Assembly (NCBI GenBank): GCA_902539235.1
Contig: CACBIC010000003.1
Coordinates: 1 to 64,000 of the forward strand
Direction: 5' to 3'
DNA length: 64,000 nt
Source: an uncultured Pelagibacteraceae bacterium
GTDB lineage: Bacteria; Pseudomonadota; Alphaproteobacteria; Pelagibacterales; Pelagibacteraceae
Shown here: positions 6,873-17,002 of the stretch, piece after piece
Layout: every line of letters starts with the position of its first letter
Position numbering within the stretch: position 1 is the first letter of the stretch
Notes under the pieces: generated by a model
What the model was told of the DNA's origin: nothing
What the model saw: the letters and a program-made list of their open reading frames with translations, nothing else
The model's database searches: none
Translations under genes and position numbers: made by a program

Positions 6873-9638
6873 ATGAGTACAATAAAAAAAACAGATCATT
6901 TTTATTTGGTTGATGGCTCAGGATATATTTTTAGAGCTTATTATGCTCTACCTCCTTTATCAAGAAAGAGTGATGGACTTCCAACTGGAGCGGTAAGCGG
7001 ATTTTGCTCTATGTTATTCAAGCTTTTAGAAGATGTCAGGTCTGATGACTCAGAAAATAAACCATCACATTTTGCAGTAATTTTTGACTCAGCAAGGAAA
7101 AATTTTAGAAATGAAATTTATAGTGAATATAAAGCTAACCGTGCCGAAGCACCAGATGATTTAGCTCCTCAATTTGAGTATATAAGAAAATCAGTTGAGG
7201 CTTTTAATCTTCCATCAATAGAACTTCTAAATTATGAAGCTGACGACTTAATAGCTACATATTCAAAAAAGATTATTGATGCTGGAGCAAAAGTCACAGT
7301 TATTTCTTCTGATAAAGATTTGATGCAATTAGTTTCAAAAAAGATCAGGTTATTTGATCCAATGAAAAGTAAAGTTATTGGAGAGAAAGAGGTTGAAGAA
7401 AAGTTTGGTGTGAAACCCAAGCAAGTAATAGATGTCCAGTCACTCGCAGGAGACTCATCAGATAATATTCCAGGAGTACCAGGAATTGGAGTTAAGACTG
7501 CTGCAGAGCTTATCAATAAATATAAAGATTTAGATACTCTACTTGATAAAGCATCTGAAATTAAACAAAATAAAAGGAGAGAAACTTTAATAGCTAATAA
7601 GGATAAAGCTTTACTTAGTAAAAAATTAGTAACTTTAAAAGATGATGTTCCAATAAAAAATAATCTAAATGAATTTTTGATAAAAGAAATTGATAAAGAC
7701 AAACTTTACACTTTTTTGAGAGATATGGAGTTTAATAGATTGTTAAGTCAAGCGATCAGTTTTTATGGTGAACCTGGAGAAAAAAAATTTAGTTCAGAAA
7801 ATAAATCAACAAAAGGAACAAAAATTAGTACAAAACAATATAAAAAAATAATCTTAGAAAAAGATCTAGACAAATTGATAAAAGATTTAAACACAAAAGG
7901 CATTATTTCAGTAGACACAGAAACATCTTCATTAAACCCTCAAGAGGCCGAACTTATTGGTATTTCAGTGAGTTATGCCCCTAATAAATCTTTCTACATA
8001 CCTGTAGGACATAAAAAAAATAAATGTTTAAGTAAAGATTTAGTCATTAAAAAAATGAAACCAATTTTGGAAGATCCAAGTATTAAAAAGGTGGGCCAAA
8101 ATATAAAATATGATTATATAATATTTAAAAAATCTGGTGTCGAGCTGACTTCGATCGAGGATACAATGTTGCTTTCATATACATTAGATGCAGGAAATAA
8201 TCGGCACAACATGGATACTTTATCAGAATTACATCTTGGCCATAAAACCATTTCTTACAAGGATCTTGTGGGAACCGGAAAAAAACAATTAAAATTTTCA
8301 GAAGTGGATTTGGATAAAGCTACAGAATATGCAGCTGAAGATGCAGATGTAACTTTGAGATTATATCAAATTTTGTCTGAAAGAGTAGAAAAGGAAAAAC
8401 TCAATAAAATTTATGAAATTTTTGAAAAACCTATGATTAAGATACTCTCTAAATTAGAGACCTGTGGAGTCAAGGTAGATGATAATTATTTAAAAGTATT
8501 ATCAAAAAAATTTGAGGCAAGATTGATTAAAATAGAAAAAGAAATTTTTAAAATCTCTGGAAAAGAATTTAACATTGGATCTCCTAAACAACTTGGTGAA
8601 ATAATTTATAATGATCTTAAAATTGCAAAATTGAAAAAAACAAAAAAGGGCAGTTTGGCTACGAGCGCTAAAATATTAGAGGATTTAGCTTTGACAGGCC
8701 ATAGATTTCCTAATTTAGTATTAGAATGGAGACAAGTCTCAAAGTTAAAAAGTACCTACACTGATGCTCTTCAAGACCATATTAATAAAGATACAAATAG
8801 AGTTCATACGTCATTTCTTCTAGCAGCTACAAATACTGGTAGATTAGCTTCTAGTGATCCAAACTTACAAAATATACCAATAAAAACTTCTGATGGAAAA
8901 GAAATAAGAAAGGCATTTGTTGCGGAAAAAGATAATATTTTAATTTCTGCTGATTACAATCAAATTGAAATGAGAATTCTCGCTGATATGGCAGATGTCA
9001 AAGAATTAAAAAAAGCTTTTAAAGAAAATCAAGATATCCATAACCTTACAGCAAGCCAAGTTTTTAACTTACCAATGAATAAAGTTTCAGAGGATCAAAG
9101 AAGGAAAGCTAAAGCAATTAATTTCGGAATTATTTATGGCATTACACAGTATGGTCTTGCTAAACAAATATCAGTTTCAAATGATGATGCACAACAATTT
9201 ATAAATTCTTATTTTAAAAAATTCCCTGAAATAAAAGATTATATGCAAACAACTGTTAAAATTTGTAGAAAGCAGGGATTTGTTACAAATATCTTTGGCA
9301 GAAGAATTCATTTAAGAGGCATTAATGATAAAAATTTTAGTGTAAGAAGCTTTCAAGAAAGAGCTGCAATTAATGCTCCGATACAAGGTTCTGCAGCAGA
9401 TATAATTAGACTTGCAATGATAAAGATAGATAATACTTTGGGACAAAACAAAATAGCAAAAATGTTACTTCAAATTCATGATGAACTAATTTTTGAATGT
9501 TCTAGGAAAGATGAAAATAAAGTAAAAAAATTAATTAAAGATGCAATGGTTTCGGTTTCAAGTTCTGAACACCATATGTTTTCTATTCCTTTGGAGGTAA
9601 GTATTAATTCTGGCAATAATTGGGGAGAAGCACATTGA
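6873..9638 (+). CDS. polA: DNA polymerase I
   Basis: 921 residues, full length, with three domains. The 5'-3' exonuclease comes first (YLVDGSGYIFRAYYALPP, LINKY after GVPGIGVKTAAEL). The 3'-5' proofreading exonuclease is present and looks active (ISVDTETSSLNP, YDYIIFKKSG, AAEDADVTLRLY). The polymerase domain has DYNQIEMRILAD (motif A), RRKAKAINFGIIYG (motif B, O helix) and LLQIHDELIFE (motif C). It starts 42 bases after the divergent ABC ATPase start. Role: Okazaki fragment processing and excision repair. Confidence 0.97.
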   Translation: MSTIKKTDHFYLVDGSGYIFRAYYALPPLSRKSDGLPTGAVSGFCSMLFKLLEDVRSDDSENKPSHFAVIFDSARKNFRNEIYSEYKANRAEAPDDLAPQFEYIRKSVEAFNLPSIELLNYEADDLIATYSKKIIDAGAKVTVISSDKDLMQLVSKKIRLFDPMKSKVIGEKEVEEKFGVKPKQVIDVQSLAGDSSDNIPGVPGIGVKTAAELINKYKDLDTLLDKASEIKQNKRRETLIANKDKALLSKKLVTLKDDVPIKNNLNEFLIKEIDKDKLYTFLRDMEFNRLLSQAISFYGEPGEKKFSSENKSTKGTKISTKQYKKIILEKDLDKLIKDLNTKGIISVDTETSSLNPQEAELIGISVSYAPNKSFYIPVGHKKNKCLSKDLVIKKMKPILEDPSIKKVGQNIKYDYIIFKKSGVELTSIEDTMLLSYTLDAGNNRHNMDTLSELHLGHKTISYKDLVGTGKKQLKFSEVDLDKATEYAAEDADVTLRLYQILSERVEKEKLNKIYEIFEKPMIKILSKLETCGVKVDDNYLKVLSKKFEARLIKIEKEIFKISGKEFNIGSPKQLGEIIYNDLKIAKLKKTKKGSLATSAKILEDLALTGHRFPNLVLEWRQVSKLKSTYTDALQDHINKDTNRVHTSFLLAATNTGRLASSDPNLQNIPIKTSDGKEIRKAFVAEKDNILISADYNQIEMRILADMADVKELKKAFKENQDIHNLTASQVFNLPMNKVSEDQRRKAKAINFGIIYGITQYGLAKQISVSNDDAQQFINSYFKKFPEIKDYMQTTVKICRKQGFVTNIFGRRIHLRGINDKNFSVRSFQERAAINAPIQGSAADIIRLAMIKIDNTLGQNKIAKMLLQIHDELIFECSRKDENKVKKLIKDAMVSVSSSEHHMFSIPLEVSINSGNNWGEAH

Positions 9639-9677
9639 TCGCCTAAATTTTGACATTAAGATTATGAAAATAAACGT

Positions 9678-10376
9678 ATGGCACACACAATAGCTTTAGT
9701 TGACGATGACAGAAACATACTTACTGGAATAAGTATGGCCCTAGAAAGAGAGGGTTTTAAAGTTCAAACTTATATCGACGGAGAATCTGCTTTAATTGGT
9801 TTAACAAGAAATCCTCCGGATTTAGCAGTTTTAGACATTAAAATGCCAAGAATGGACGGTGAGGAGCTCTTAAAAAAATTAAAGAAGAAAATGTCAATTC
9901 CAATAATTTTCTTAACATCAAAAGATGAAGAAGTGGATGAATTACTGGGGTTAAAACTAGGAGCAGACGACTTTGTGAAAAAATCTGGAGGATTTTCAAC
10001 TAAAGTCTTAATTGAGAGAATTAGGGTTCAATTACGAAAAAAAAATAATGTTACTGATGATACAAAAAATATAATTACACATGGAAAACTAAAGTTAGAC
10101 CCAGCTCAATTAGAGTGCGAATGGGGTGGAAAACCTTTGCCAGATAAGTTGACAACTACAGAATTTTTAATAGTCAAAGAGTTAGCAAAAAGACCAGGAG
10201 TTATTAAAGAACGAGCACATTTAATGGACATCGCATATAAAGAAAATACTGAAATAGAGGACAGAACTATTGATAGTCACGTAAAAAGAATTAGAAAAAA
10301 GTTCAAAAAAGTAGATGAAAAGTTTTCAGCAATTGAAACTAGATATGGAAGCGGGTATAGATGGAATGTTAGTTAA
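9678..10376 (+). CDS. chvI: ChvI-type response regulator
   Basis: OmpR-family regulator of 232 residues. Receiver: IALVDDDRNIL, phospho-Asp in LAVLDIKMPRMDG, FLTSKDEE and a conserved Lys in ADDFVKKSGG. C-terminal winged helix ends HVKRIRKKF...IETRYGSGYRW. The form of the receiver and the kinase gene that starts on the last base of this gene identify the ChvI/ExoS-ChvG pair, which in alphaproteobacteria controls envelope, acid-stress and symbiosis genes. Its targets in a streamlined marine cell are unknown. The 40-base gap after polA leaves room for a small promoter. Confidence 0.9.
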   Translation: MAHTIALVDDDRNILTGISMALEREGFKVQTYIDGESALIGLTRNPPDLAVLDIKMPRMDGEELLKKLKKKMSIPIIFLTSKDEEVDELLGLKLGADDFVKKSGGFSTKVLIERIRVQLRKKNNVTDDTKNIITHGKLKLDPAQLECEWGGKPLPDKLTTTEFLIVKELAKRPGVIKERAHLMDIAYKENTEIEDRTIDSHVKRIRKKFKKVDEKFSAIETRYGSGYRWNVS

Positions 10377-11896
10377 TGAAACCAAAAAAAACAGCATCAA
10401 TTCTTAAAAAATTTTTATTATTTAACTTAACTACATTTTCTATACTAGGATTATTCACAATATTTTATCTAAAAGCTATTCAACCAAACTTAGTAAAAAA
10501 AAGAGCAACTGATCATAAAATTATTATTAGCAATACAGTAGACCACTTAAAAAGACTTAATGTAAATTACAGCGAAGATGGAATTCGAACATTTTTACTG
10601 TCCACAAGATTTCTATTTCAAAGTTTAGATAGAGTACAATTTTACGATTTATCAGGAAAACTCATTGGAGATACAAATATTCTAGATTTAGATCAAAATG
10701 TTTTTTCAAGATCTGACGTTATTATTGAGGAGACTATTGGTGGCAAAAAGTCAACTAATGAACCTTCTTTTGAAAAATCTAATGAAAAAAGTGACGACTC
10801 TCTCAAGAAAATCTTACAACAGTATAAGGGCACTCCACTCACATTATCTGAGGTTAACAAAAATGATTTTTTTGTAAAAACTTTGAGTGAAATTAATCTT
10901 AAAGATCAAAATATTGGTTTTATATTAGTTTCAGAACAAGCAAACGATATAATTAATGCTGTTAAGGAGAGGAAAGATTTTATTATAAGAACTGTTTTTG
11001 CAGTAGCACTTGTAATTTTAATTTTTTCAATGTTTCTTAATAAATATATTCTTAAACCTATCGGTCTTCTGGTTAAATATAGTGACTCTATTAAAAAAAA
11101 GTCCTCCGAGAGTATTAGTATAAAGAAAGTTTTTGTTAGAGATGATGAAATAGGAAAGCTTACAATGTCAATTGATGAAATGACAAAAGAATTGCAACAT
11201 AGAACAAACAGAGCTGAAACATTTTCAAATGATCTAGCGCATGAGATAAGAAATCCCCTCGCATCTCTTAAAAGTGCTTCTGAACTTCTTGATAAAACAA
11301 CTGAGAAAAACGAAAGTGAAAAACTTTTAAAAATAATTAATCATGATGTAGAGCGAATAGAAAGATTGATTACTGACTATTCTCAAATGCTAAAAGATGA
11401 AGCTTCTTTATCAAGAGAAAAAATGAGTAAAATTAATTTAATGGAAGTAATTAATAACGTCGTTGAAGATTTTAAACAAGATTTGAGCAATCAAAATAAA
11501 AAAATTGAAATAAAGATTAAAGAAAAGATAAGTTCAAAAAACGGAAAGTTTATTTTGGGAATAGAAAATAGGTTAGAACAGGTAATAGCAAATTTATTGG
11601 ATAATTCTATTTCTTTTAGTCAAAATAATCAAAAAATTGAAATCAGTATAGCTGAGACAACAAAAAATCTCGTTATGACAATTAAAGATGAAGGACCTGG
11701 ATTTTCAGAGACCTCTCCTCAAAAAATATTTAAGAGATTTTATAGCAATAGACCCAAAAGCTTTGGAAAACATTCAGGGCTTGGACTAAATATTGTGAAG
11801 AATATTGTCGAACTGCATAAAGGCACTATAGCCGCATCAAATAGAATAAATACTAAAGGAGCTCAAGTAGAAGTATTGCTTCCAAAATTTTCTTAG
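10376..11896 (+). CDS. chvG: ChvG-type sensor histidine kinase
   Basis: 506 residues. TM helix near residues 10-30, a periplasmic sensor part to about residue 200, a second TM helix (RTVFAVALVILIFSMFL), HAMP linker, then H box NDLAHEIRNPLASL, N box NLLDNSISFS, G1 KDEGPGFSE and G2 HSGLGLNIVKNIV. In other alphaproteobacteria the periplasmic domain of ChvG is held inactive by ExoR; no exoR-like gene is in the window. The start codon shares one base with the chvI stop (TAATG), so translation is coupled. Confidence 0.9.
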   Translation: MKPKKTASILKKFLLFNLTTFSILGLFTIFYLKAIQPNLVKKRATDHKIIISNTVDHLKRLNVNYSEDGIRTFLLSTRFLFQSLDRVQFYDLSGKLIGDTNILDLDQNVFSRSDVIIEETIGGKKSTNEPSFEKSNEKSDDSLKKILQQYKGTPLTLSEVNKNDFFVKTLSEINLKDQNIGFILVSEQANDIINAVKERKDFIIRTVFAVALVILIFSMFLNKYILKPIGLLVKYSDSIKKKSSESISIKKVFVRDDEIGKLTMSIDEMTKELQHRTNRAETFSNDLAHEIRNPLASLKSASELLDKTTEKNESEKLLKIINHDVERIERLITDYSQMLKDEASLSREKMSKINLMEVINNVVEDFKQDLSNQNKKIEIKIKEKISSKNGKFILGIENRLEQVIANLLDNSISFSQNNQKIEISIAETTKNLVMTIKDEGPGFSETSPQKIFKRFYSNRPKSFGKHSGLGLNIVKNIVELHKGTIAASNRINTKGAQVEVLLPKFS

Positions 11897-11944
11897 TGAT
11901 CTTTCTTGATAAGATAGGTTTATATTGATATTAACAATTTCAAA

Positions 11945-13234
11945 ATGGAACAAGATTATAAAGTAAAAGATATAAATTTAGCAGATTTCGGCAGGAAAGA
12001 AATTTCTTTAGCTGAAACCGAAATGCCTGGTTTAATGGCATTAAGAAAAGAATATAAAGGAAAAAAACCATTAAAGGGTGCTAGAATTTTAGGTTGTCTA
12101 CATATGACGATCCAAACAGCTGTACTAATAGAGACATTAGTTGACCTTGGTGCCGAGGTAAGATGGTCATCATGTAATATTTTTTCTACACAGGATCATG
12201 CTGCTGCTGCAATAGCTAAGGCAGGTATACCAGTATTTGCTTGGAAAGGTGAAACAGAGGATGAATATTGGTGGTGTGTAAAGCAAACAATTGAAGGTAA
12301 GAAAAATTGGAAACCAAACATGATTTTAGATGATGGAGGAGATTTAACAGGTTTAATGCATAAAGATTATAAGGACATGTTGAAAGAAGTTAAGGGTGTT
12401 TCTGAAGAGACGACTACCGGCGTGTTAGCATTAAAAAAAATGGAGTCTAATAATCAATTACTCATACCAGCATTCAATGTGAACGACTCAGTAACAAAAT
12501 CAAAATTCGATAATCTATATGGCTGTCGAGAGAGTTTAGTTGATGGTATTAAAAGAGCGACAGATTTAATGATGTCAGGTAAAGTGGCGATTGTTGCAGG
12601 TTTTGGAGATGTAGGAAAAGGAAGTGCTGCTTCTTTGCGTCAGGCAGGCGCTAGGGTTATGGTTACCGAAACAGATCCAATATGTGCTTTACAAGCAGCC
12701 ATGGAGGGTTACGAAGTTGTCTTAATGGAAGATGCAATTAAACAAGCAGATATTGTTGTCACGGCTACTGGTAACAAAGATATTGTTACGGCTGACCATA
12801 TGAGAAATATGAAGGACAGAGCTATTTTGTGTAACATTGGTCACTTCGATAATGAAATTCAAGTCGAGGCATTAAAAAATTACAAATGGGACGAAATTAA
12901 ACCTCAAGTTCATGAAATTGAATTACCTAGTAAGAAAAGAATTATCCTTTTGGCCGAAGGCAGACTAGTTAATTTGGGTTGTGCTACAGGACATCCTAGT
13001 TTTGTTATGAGTGCTTCATTTACAAACCAAGTAATCGCACAAATTGAGCTATGGAATAATTCAAATAAATATGAGAATAAAGTATATGTTTTACCGAAAC
13101 ATCTTGATGAAAAAGTTGCAATGCTTCATTTAGAAAAAGTTGGTGCAAAACTAACAAAAATGTCAAAAGAACAAGCAGATTATATTAGCGTTAAACCATC
13201 AGGACCTTTTAAGCCGGATACTTATCGCTACTAA
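11945..13234 (+). CDS. ahcY: S-adenosylhomocysteine hydrolase
   Basis: Splits S-adenosylhomocysteine into adenosine and homocysteine, removing the inhibitor left by methyltransferases. 429 residues with [36 protein letters not shown] (the catalytic Lys/Asp region), NAD-binding [12 protein letters not shown], and the C-terminal FKPDTYRY that reaches into the NAD site of the partner subunit. It is intact and highly conserved. The 48-base upstream gap is too short for a known SAH riboswitch and I see none. The codon-rich GC level is higher than in the next genes, consistent with high expression. Confidence 0.97.
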   Translation: MEQDYKVKDINLADFGRKEISLAETEMPGLMALRKEYKGKKPLKGARILGCLHMTIQTAVLIETLVDLGAEVRWSSCNIFSTQDHAAAAIAKAGIPVFAWKGETEDEYWWCVKQTIEGKKNWKPNMILDDGGDLTGLMHKDYKDMLKEVKGVSEETTTGVLALKKMESNNQLLIPAFNVNDSVTKSKFDNLYGCRESLVDGIKRATDLMMSGKVAIVAGFGDVGKGSAASLRQAGARVMVTETDPICALQAAMEGYEVVLMEDAIKQADIVVTATGNKDIVTADHMRNMKDRAILCNIGHFDNEIQVEALKNYKWDEIKPQVHEIELPSKKRIILLAEGRLVNLGCATGHPSFVMSASFTNQVIAQIELWNNSNKYENKVYVLPKHLDEKVAMLHLEKVGAKLTKMSKEQADYISVKPSGPFKPDTYRY

Positions 13235-13243
13235 TAGTAGCTA

Positions 13244-13696
13244 ATGATTGTTAAATCCTTAGAGCATTTAAAGCAAATATCAAAAAAAATTTCACAAAAA
13301 TTAAAAAATGGTGATTGCGTTTTTTTAATTGGTGAAATTGGTGTAGGGAAAACTACGCTCACAAGACATTTAATTAATAACATACAAAGCCAAAAAGGAC
13401 TTAAAGAAACAGAGGTGCTGAGTCCCACATTCAACTTACTTTACGAATATGAAATTAAAGATCTAAAAATTATGCATTATGATCTTTATCGAATAAAAAA
13501 AACCGAGGAATTAGAACATCTTGGTATTTTTTCTGAAAATGAAAAAACAATTAAAATTGTAGAATGGCCAGACTTAATTAAAACACCATTGACTAATAAA
13601 CTTGAGGTTCATTTAGAGTATGTAAAAAACGATAATGAAAGAAAAATGAATATTCATGGACTAGGTAAATGGAAAAATTTTGAAAATGAAATATAA
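13244..13696 (+). CDS. tsaE: tRNA threonylcarbamoyladenosine biosynthesis ATPase TsaE
   Basis: 150-residue P-loop protein that assists the TsaB/TsaD complex in making t6A37 on ANN-reading tRNAs. Walker A FLIGEIGVGKTTLTRHLI, then SPTFNLLYEYE and IMHYDLYRIKKTEELEHLG, which are diagnostic for the YjeE/TsaE family. Followed with a 17-base overlap by the AmgK-like kinase and then MurU-like gene, a gene order common in alphaproteobacteria. Confidence 0.93.
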   Translation: MIVKSLEHLKQISKKISQKLKNGDCVFLIGEIGVGKTTLTRHLINNIQSQKGLKETEVLSPTFNLLYEYEIKDLKIMHYDLYRIKKTEELEHLGIFSENEKTIKIVEWPDLIKTPLTNKLEVHLEYVKNDNERKMNIHGLGKWKNFENEI

Positions 13697-14648
13697 TTTG
13701 AAAAAAATTTCAGGAGATGCTTCTTTTAGAGAGTTTTATAGATTAAAAAAAAATAACAAAACTTCAATCATTGTCTCAGCTAAAAAGGAAAAATTTAAAA
13801 ATCTTGCGGTATATGCAGTGATTAATAATGTGCTTAACAATAACAAGATTAATGCTCCAAAATTATTAAGTAATCACTATAAAAATGATATGATAGAAAT
13901 TTCTGATTTAGGAGAAAAATCTTTCTACGATCATGTAATTTCAAAAAAAAATAAACTTAACAGCTATAAATTACTGATAAATTTATTAATTAAGATACAA
14001 AAAATAAAAGTTAAAAAATATTATAAATTTGAAAAACTTAAAATCAAAATACCAAAATATACAATTTCAAATCTCCATAAAGAGTCAGATTTGTTCTTTG
14101 ATTGGTACTTAAAATATTTTATAAGCAATAAAAAAATTTATAAAATTAAAAAGATTCTAAGATCTGAATTAAATAAAGTTTACAAAAAACTTAGTTATAA
14201 AAATGATACTTTTGTACATAGAGATTTTCATATTTCAAATGTAATGATTAATAAAAATAATTTAGGAATAATTGATAGCCAAGATGCAATTATTGGAAAT
14301 CCTTTGTACGATGTATCATCTTTAATTGATGATGTGAGGATAAAATTATCAAATAAACTTCAAAATCAACTTTTTAATTTTTATCATAAGAATTCAAAAT
14401 TGAAGGATGATCAAATTAAAAAATTAAAAAATGACTTTGATATTTTGTCGGTTCAAAGAAACTTGAAAATATTAGGAATATTTGTGCGTTTATACAAAAG
14501 AGATAATAAAGATAATTATCTTAAGTTTTTACCTCACACATGGACGCTTATTGAGAAAAGATTACAAAACCCAGCTCTTAAGAATTTAAAAACCTTATTT
14601 TACAAACACTTATCAATCAAAAAATTAAAAAAATTTAATAATTTATGA
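13680..14648 (+). CDS. amgK: AmgK-like sugar kinase (aminoglycoside phosphotransferase fold)
   Basis: 322 residues of the APH kinase fold: N-lobe SGDASFREFYRL, catalytic loop FVHRDFHISNVMI and metal-binding IIDSQDAIIGNPLYDVSSL. AmgK phosphorylates MurNAc or GlcNAc at C1 in peptidoglycan recycling, and the gene just downstream encodes the matching MurU-type nucleotidyltransferase (4-base ATGA overlap). The protein is very Lys/Asn-rich, which makes the assignment depend on motifs and context. Two ATGs are close together at the start (MKMKYNL); the second cannot be excluded. Confidence 0.8.
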   Translation: MKMKYNLKKISGDASFREFYRLKKNNKTSIIVSAKKEKFKNLAVYAVINNVLNNNKINAPKLLSNHYKNDMIEISDLGEKSFYDHVISKKNKLNSYKLLINLLIKIQKIKVKKYYKFEKLKIKIPKYTISNLHKESDLFFDWYLKYFISNKKIYKIKKILRSELNKVYKKLSYKNDTFVHRDFHISNVMINKNNLGIIDSQDAIIGNPLYDVSSLIDDVRIKLSNKLQNQLFNFYHKNSKLKDDQIKKLKNDFDILSVQRNLKILGIFVRLYKRDNKDNYLKFLPHTWTLIEKRLQNPALKNLKTLFYKHLSIKKLKKFNNL

Positions 14649-15343
14649 GAATTAAATACGGAATGATCTTAGCGGCGGGATTAGGTAAGAGAATGCAGCC
14701 TTTAACACTTAAAACTCCAAAACCATTATTAGAAATAGGAGGCCGCACTCTCCTTGAAAGGGCAATTAATCTTTTTATCAATCATGGTGTAGAGGAGATA
14801 ACAGTTAACGTTCATCATCTTGCTAATCAAATAGAAGAACTTATCTCAGATCTTAAATCAGATGTTAAAATTAAAATATCAAATGAAAAAGATTTATTAT
14901 TAGATACTGGTGGTGGTGTGAAAAAGGGGGCAAAAGATTTTAAGAATAATCCTTTTTTTGTAATTAATCCAGATACGCTTTGGAGTGATAAATATTCTGA
15001 AGAAGTAAAATCTTTAGAAAAAGAGTATTTCAAAAATAAAAGACCCTGTTTATTACTAGTTAGAAAAGAATTATCATTGGATAATTCTTTTAAAGGTGAC
15101 TTTAATTTAAAAAATAATTTAATTTCTAAAGATGAACATAACCAATTTATTTTTACTGGCTTACAAATAATGAAAAATGATAATTTAGCCTTTTTAAATA
15201 AAAATGTTTTTTCTATGAATGAAGTTTGGACTAAATTAATGAGTGAAAATAATCTTGGTGGATTGGAAAGTAATCAAAAGTTTTATCATTTAAACACCAT
15301 AGAGATGTTTGAAAAAATATCTACCTTAAGTTCTATTGATTAA
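14645..15343 (+). CDS. murU: MurU-like sugar-1-phosphate nucleotidyltransferase
   Basis: 232 residues of the NTP-transferase family: MILAAGLGKRMQPLTLKTPKPLLEIGG binds nucleotide, VNVHHLANQIEE follows, and NPDTLWSD carries the metal Asp. MurU activates MurNAc-1-phosphate with UTP and feeds UDP-MurNAc back to cell-wall synthesis, avoiding MurA. Pairing with the AmgK-like kinase supports this over a hexose-1-phosphate role. The tail overlaps the convergent gpmA gene by 11 bases. Confidence 0.82.
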   Translation: MRIKYGMILAAGLGKRMQPLTLKTPKPLLEIGGRTLLERAINLFINHGVEEITVNVHHLANQIEELISDLKSDVKIKISNEKDLLLDTGGGVKKGAKDFKNNPFFVINPDTLWSDKYSEEVKSLEKEYFKNKRPCLLLVRKELSLDNSFKGDFNLKNNLISKDEHNQFIFTGLQIMKNDNLAFLNKNVFSMNEVWTKLMSENNLGGLESNQKFYHLNTIEMFEKISTLSSID

Positions 15344-16052
15344 ATATTATTTTTTTTGCCCTAGAAGCATCTAGATATAAATATTTTTGAATTTTTAATT
15401 GATTATCAAATTCGATTATTAGTGGATTTCCTGTTGGAATTTCTAGTTCATTAATCTTTGTGTCTGAAATCTTAAAGAGATACTTACACAATGCTCTCAA
15501 TGAATTTCCATGAGCTGATATCAAAATATTTTTTCCATTTTTCAAATTCTTATTTATTTCAATATCATAAAAAGGAACAACTCTTTCGTAAGTATTCTTT
15601 AGGGATTCTGTCAAAGGAATTTTATTTTTGGGTATTCCGCTGTTTAAAGGGCTGAAATTTTCAAGGTAGTTACTATCTTTAGCTAGGAGAGGAGGTGCTA
15701 CGTCCCAAGATCTTCTATACTTTTTAAATTGTTCTTCACCAATTTTCTTTCTTGTTTCCTCCTTATTTAAACCTGTCAATGAACCATAATGTCTTTCATT
15801 TAATTCCCAAGAAGTATTAAACTTCATGGGTAAATTCAAAGTTTTTAAGACAATTGTGAGCGTTTCAATTGCTCTTTTAAGGTAAGAAGTATAACTAATA
15901 TCTATTTTGATATTCAATTCTCTTATTAACTCACCTGACTTTTTAGCTTCTTCTTTGCCTTTCTCTGAAAGATTAACATCTACCCAGCCCGTAAATCTAT
16001 TTTCAGCATTCCAGGTACTTTGGCCATGTCTTGTTAAGATTAGTTTACTCAT
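15333..16052 (-). CDS. gpmA: 2,3-bisphosphoglycerate-dependent phosphoglycerate mutase
   Basis: 239 residues. LTRHGQSTWNAENRFTGW contains the phospho-accepting His; RHYGSLTGLNKEET follows, and SAHGNSLRALCKYL carries the second active-site His. Interconverts 3- and 2-phosphoglycerate in glycolysis and gluconeogenesis. Length matches the dPGM family. It converges on murU with an 11-base overlap and diverges from the VanZ-like gene with a 40-base gap that must hold both promoters. Confidence 0.95.
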   Translation of the reverse strand: MSKLILTRHGQSTWNAENRFTGWVDVNLSEKGKEEAKKSGELIRELNIKIDISYTSYLKRAIETLTIVLKTLNLPMKFNTSWELNERHYGSLTGLNKEETRKKIGEEQFKKYRRSWDVAPPLLAKDSNYLENFSPLNSGIPKNKIPLTESLKNTYERVVPFYDIEINKNLKNGKNILISAHGNSLRALCKYLFKISDTKINELEIPTGNPLIIEFDNQLKIQKYLYLDASRAKKIIFNQ

Positions 16053-16092
16053 ATAATTTAATTAAGTTATTATGTACTATATAAAAATCTAA

Positions 16093-16485
16093 ATGAAAAA
16101 TATTTTCTTCTCCACTTCGAAATATTTATTCTATTTTTCATTTATAATTCTATTAATTCTTTATCTGTTCCCAGGAAGTTTAATTGGTTACTTTTTATAT
16201 GGAAATTTAGGTAAACAACCTGATTTTATTTCAAATCCAATAGGAACTTCTATTAATCACCTAGTATTCTTTTTCTACCTAAGTATTTTAGGTTTTATAT
16301 TTCGATACAATCAAAAAAAATTTATAAATAGCTTTCCTTTTTTATTCTTGATTTCAATAATTTTGGAATTATTTCATTATCTTATTCCTAATAGAGCATT
16401 TGAACTTAATGATTTATATGCAAATAGCTTGGGAGTATTATTAGCTTATTTTATATTAAAACTTTTAAGGAAAACTAGGAACTAA
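16093..16485 (+). CDS. VanZ-like small membrane protein
   Basis: 130 residues with about four hydrophobic helices. The pattern SINHLVFFFYLSILGF, then LEIFHYLIPNRAFELNDLYANSLGVLLAYF (shown in parts) with its acidic NDL-x-AN-x-LG motif matches the VanZ/phosphotransbutyrylase-like membrane family. No biochemical role is established for this branch. The nuclease gene begins on the base after its stop, so the two are probably cotranscribed. Confidence 0.7.
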   Translation: MKNIFFSTSKYLFYFSFIILLILYLFPGSLIGYFLYGNLGKQPDFISNPIGTSINHLVFFFYLSILGFIFRYNQKKFINSFPFLFLISIILELFHYLIPNRAFELNDLYANSLGVLLAYFILKLLRKTRN

Positions 16486-16983
16486 ATGAATTTACGTATT
16501 ATTATTTTATTTTTGATTTTTTTTTCTAATACAATAGCAGAAGAAATATCTGGTATTCCAAAAATTATAGATGGAGATACTGTTCATATAAATGAAAATA
16601 AATTCAGATTAGAAGGTATAGACGCTCCAGAAATGAGACAAAAATGTAAAAAAGAGTCTTTAAAAATTTCATTTATAATTGGTTTCACATTTTACAAAGA
16701 TTATAACTGTGGGAAAGTTTCAAAAGAAAAGTTAAAAAGCATAATTCGTGGATCAGAAATAAAATGTATATTTACAACTAAAGACAGATACAAAAGATAT
16801 ATTGCTACATGTTATAAGGAAAAAACAAACTTAAATCAGTGGATGGTAAGAAATGGATATGCAATAGCATATAGAAGATACTCAAAAAAATATATACTAG
16901 ATGAAGATTTTGCTAAAGAAAACAAACTAGGATTATGGCAAGGGAAGTTTATGAGTCCAGAAAAATGGAGAAAGCTTAACTAA
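16486..16983 (+). CDS. Secreted thermonuclease-like (SNase) protein
   Basis: 165 residues. A hydrophobic N-terminal stretch ending at about residue 18 (NTIAEE) looks like a signal peptide. The SNase fold is shown by IDGDTVHINENKFRLEGIDAPE, with the metal-binding Asp pair and the catalytic Arg, then KDRYKRYIATCY and NLNQWMVRNGYAIAYRRYS. The family cuts RNA and DNA; a periplasmic enzyme could help scavenge phosphate or nucleosides. It is directly behind the VanZ-like gene. Confidence 0.8.
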   Translation: MNLRIIILFLIFFSNTIAEEISGIPKIIDGDTVHINENKFRLEGIDAPEMRQKCKKESLKISFIIGFTFYKDYNCGKVSKEKLKSIIRGSEIKCIFTTKDRYKRYIATCYKEKTNLNQWMVRNGYAIAYRRYSKKYILDEDFAKENKLGLWQGKFMSPEKWRKLN

Positions 16984-17002
16984 TTTTTAGTATAACTACT
17001 AA

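Noticed and set aside
11897-11944. SAH or SAM riboswitch before ahcY
   Set aside because: The gap is only 48 bases and shows no pseudoknot-like pairing.
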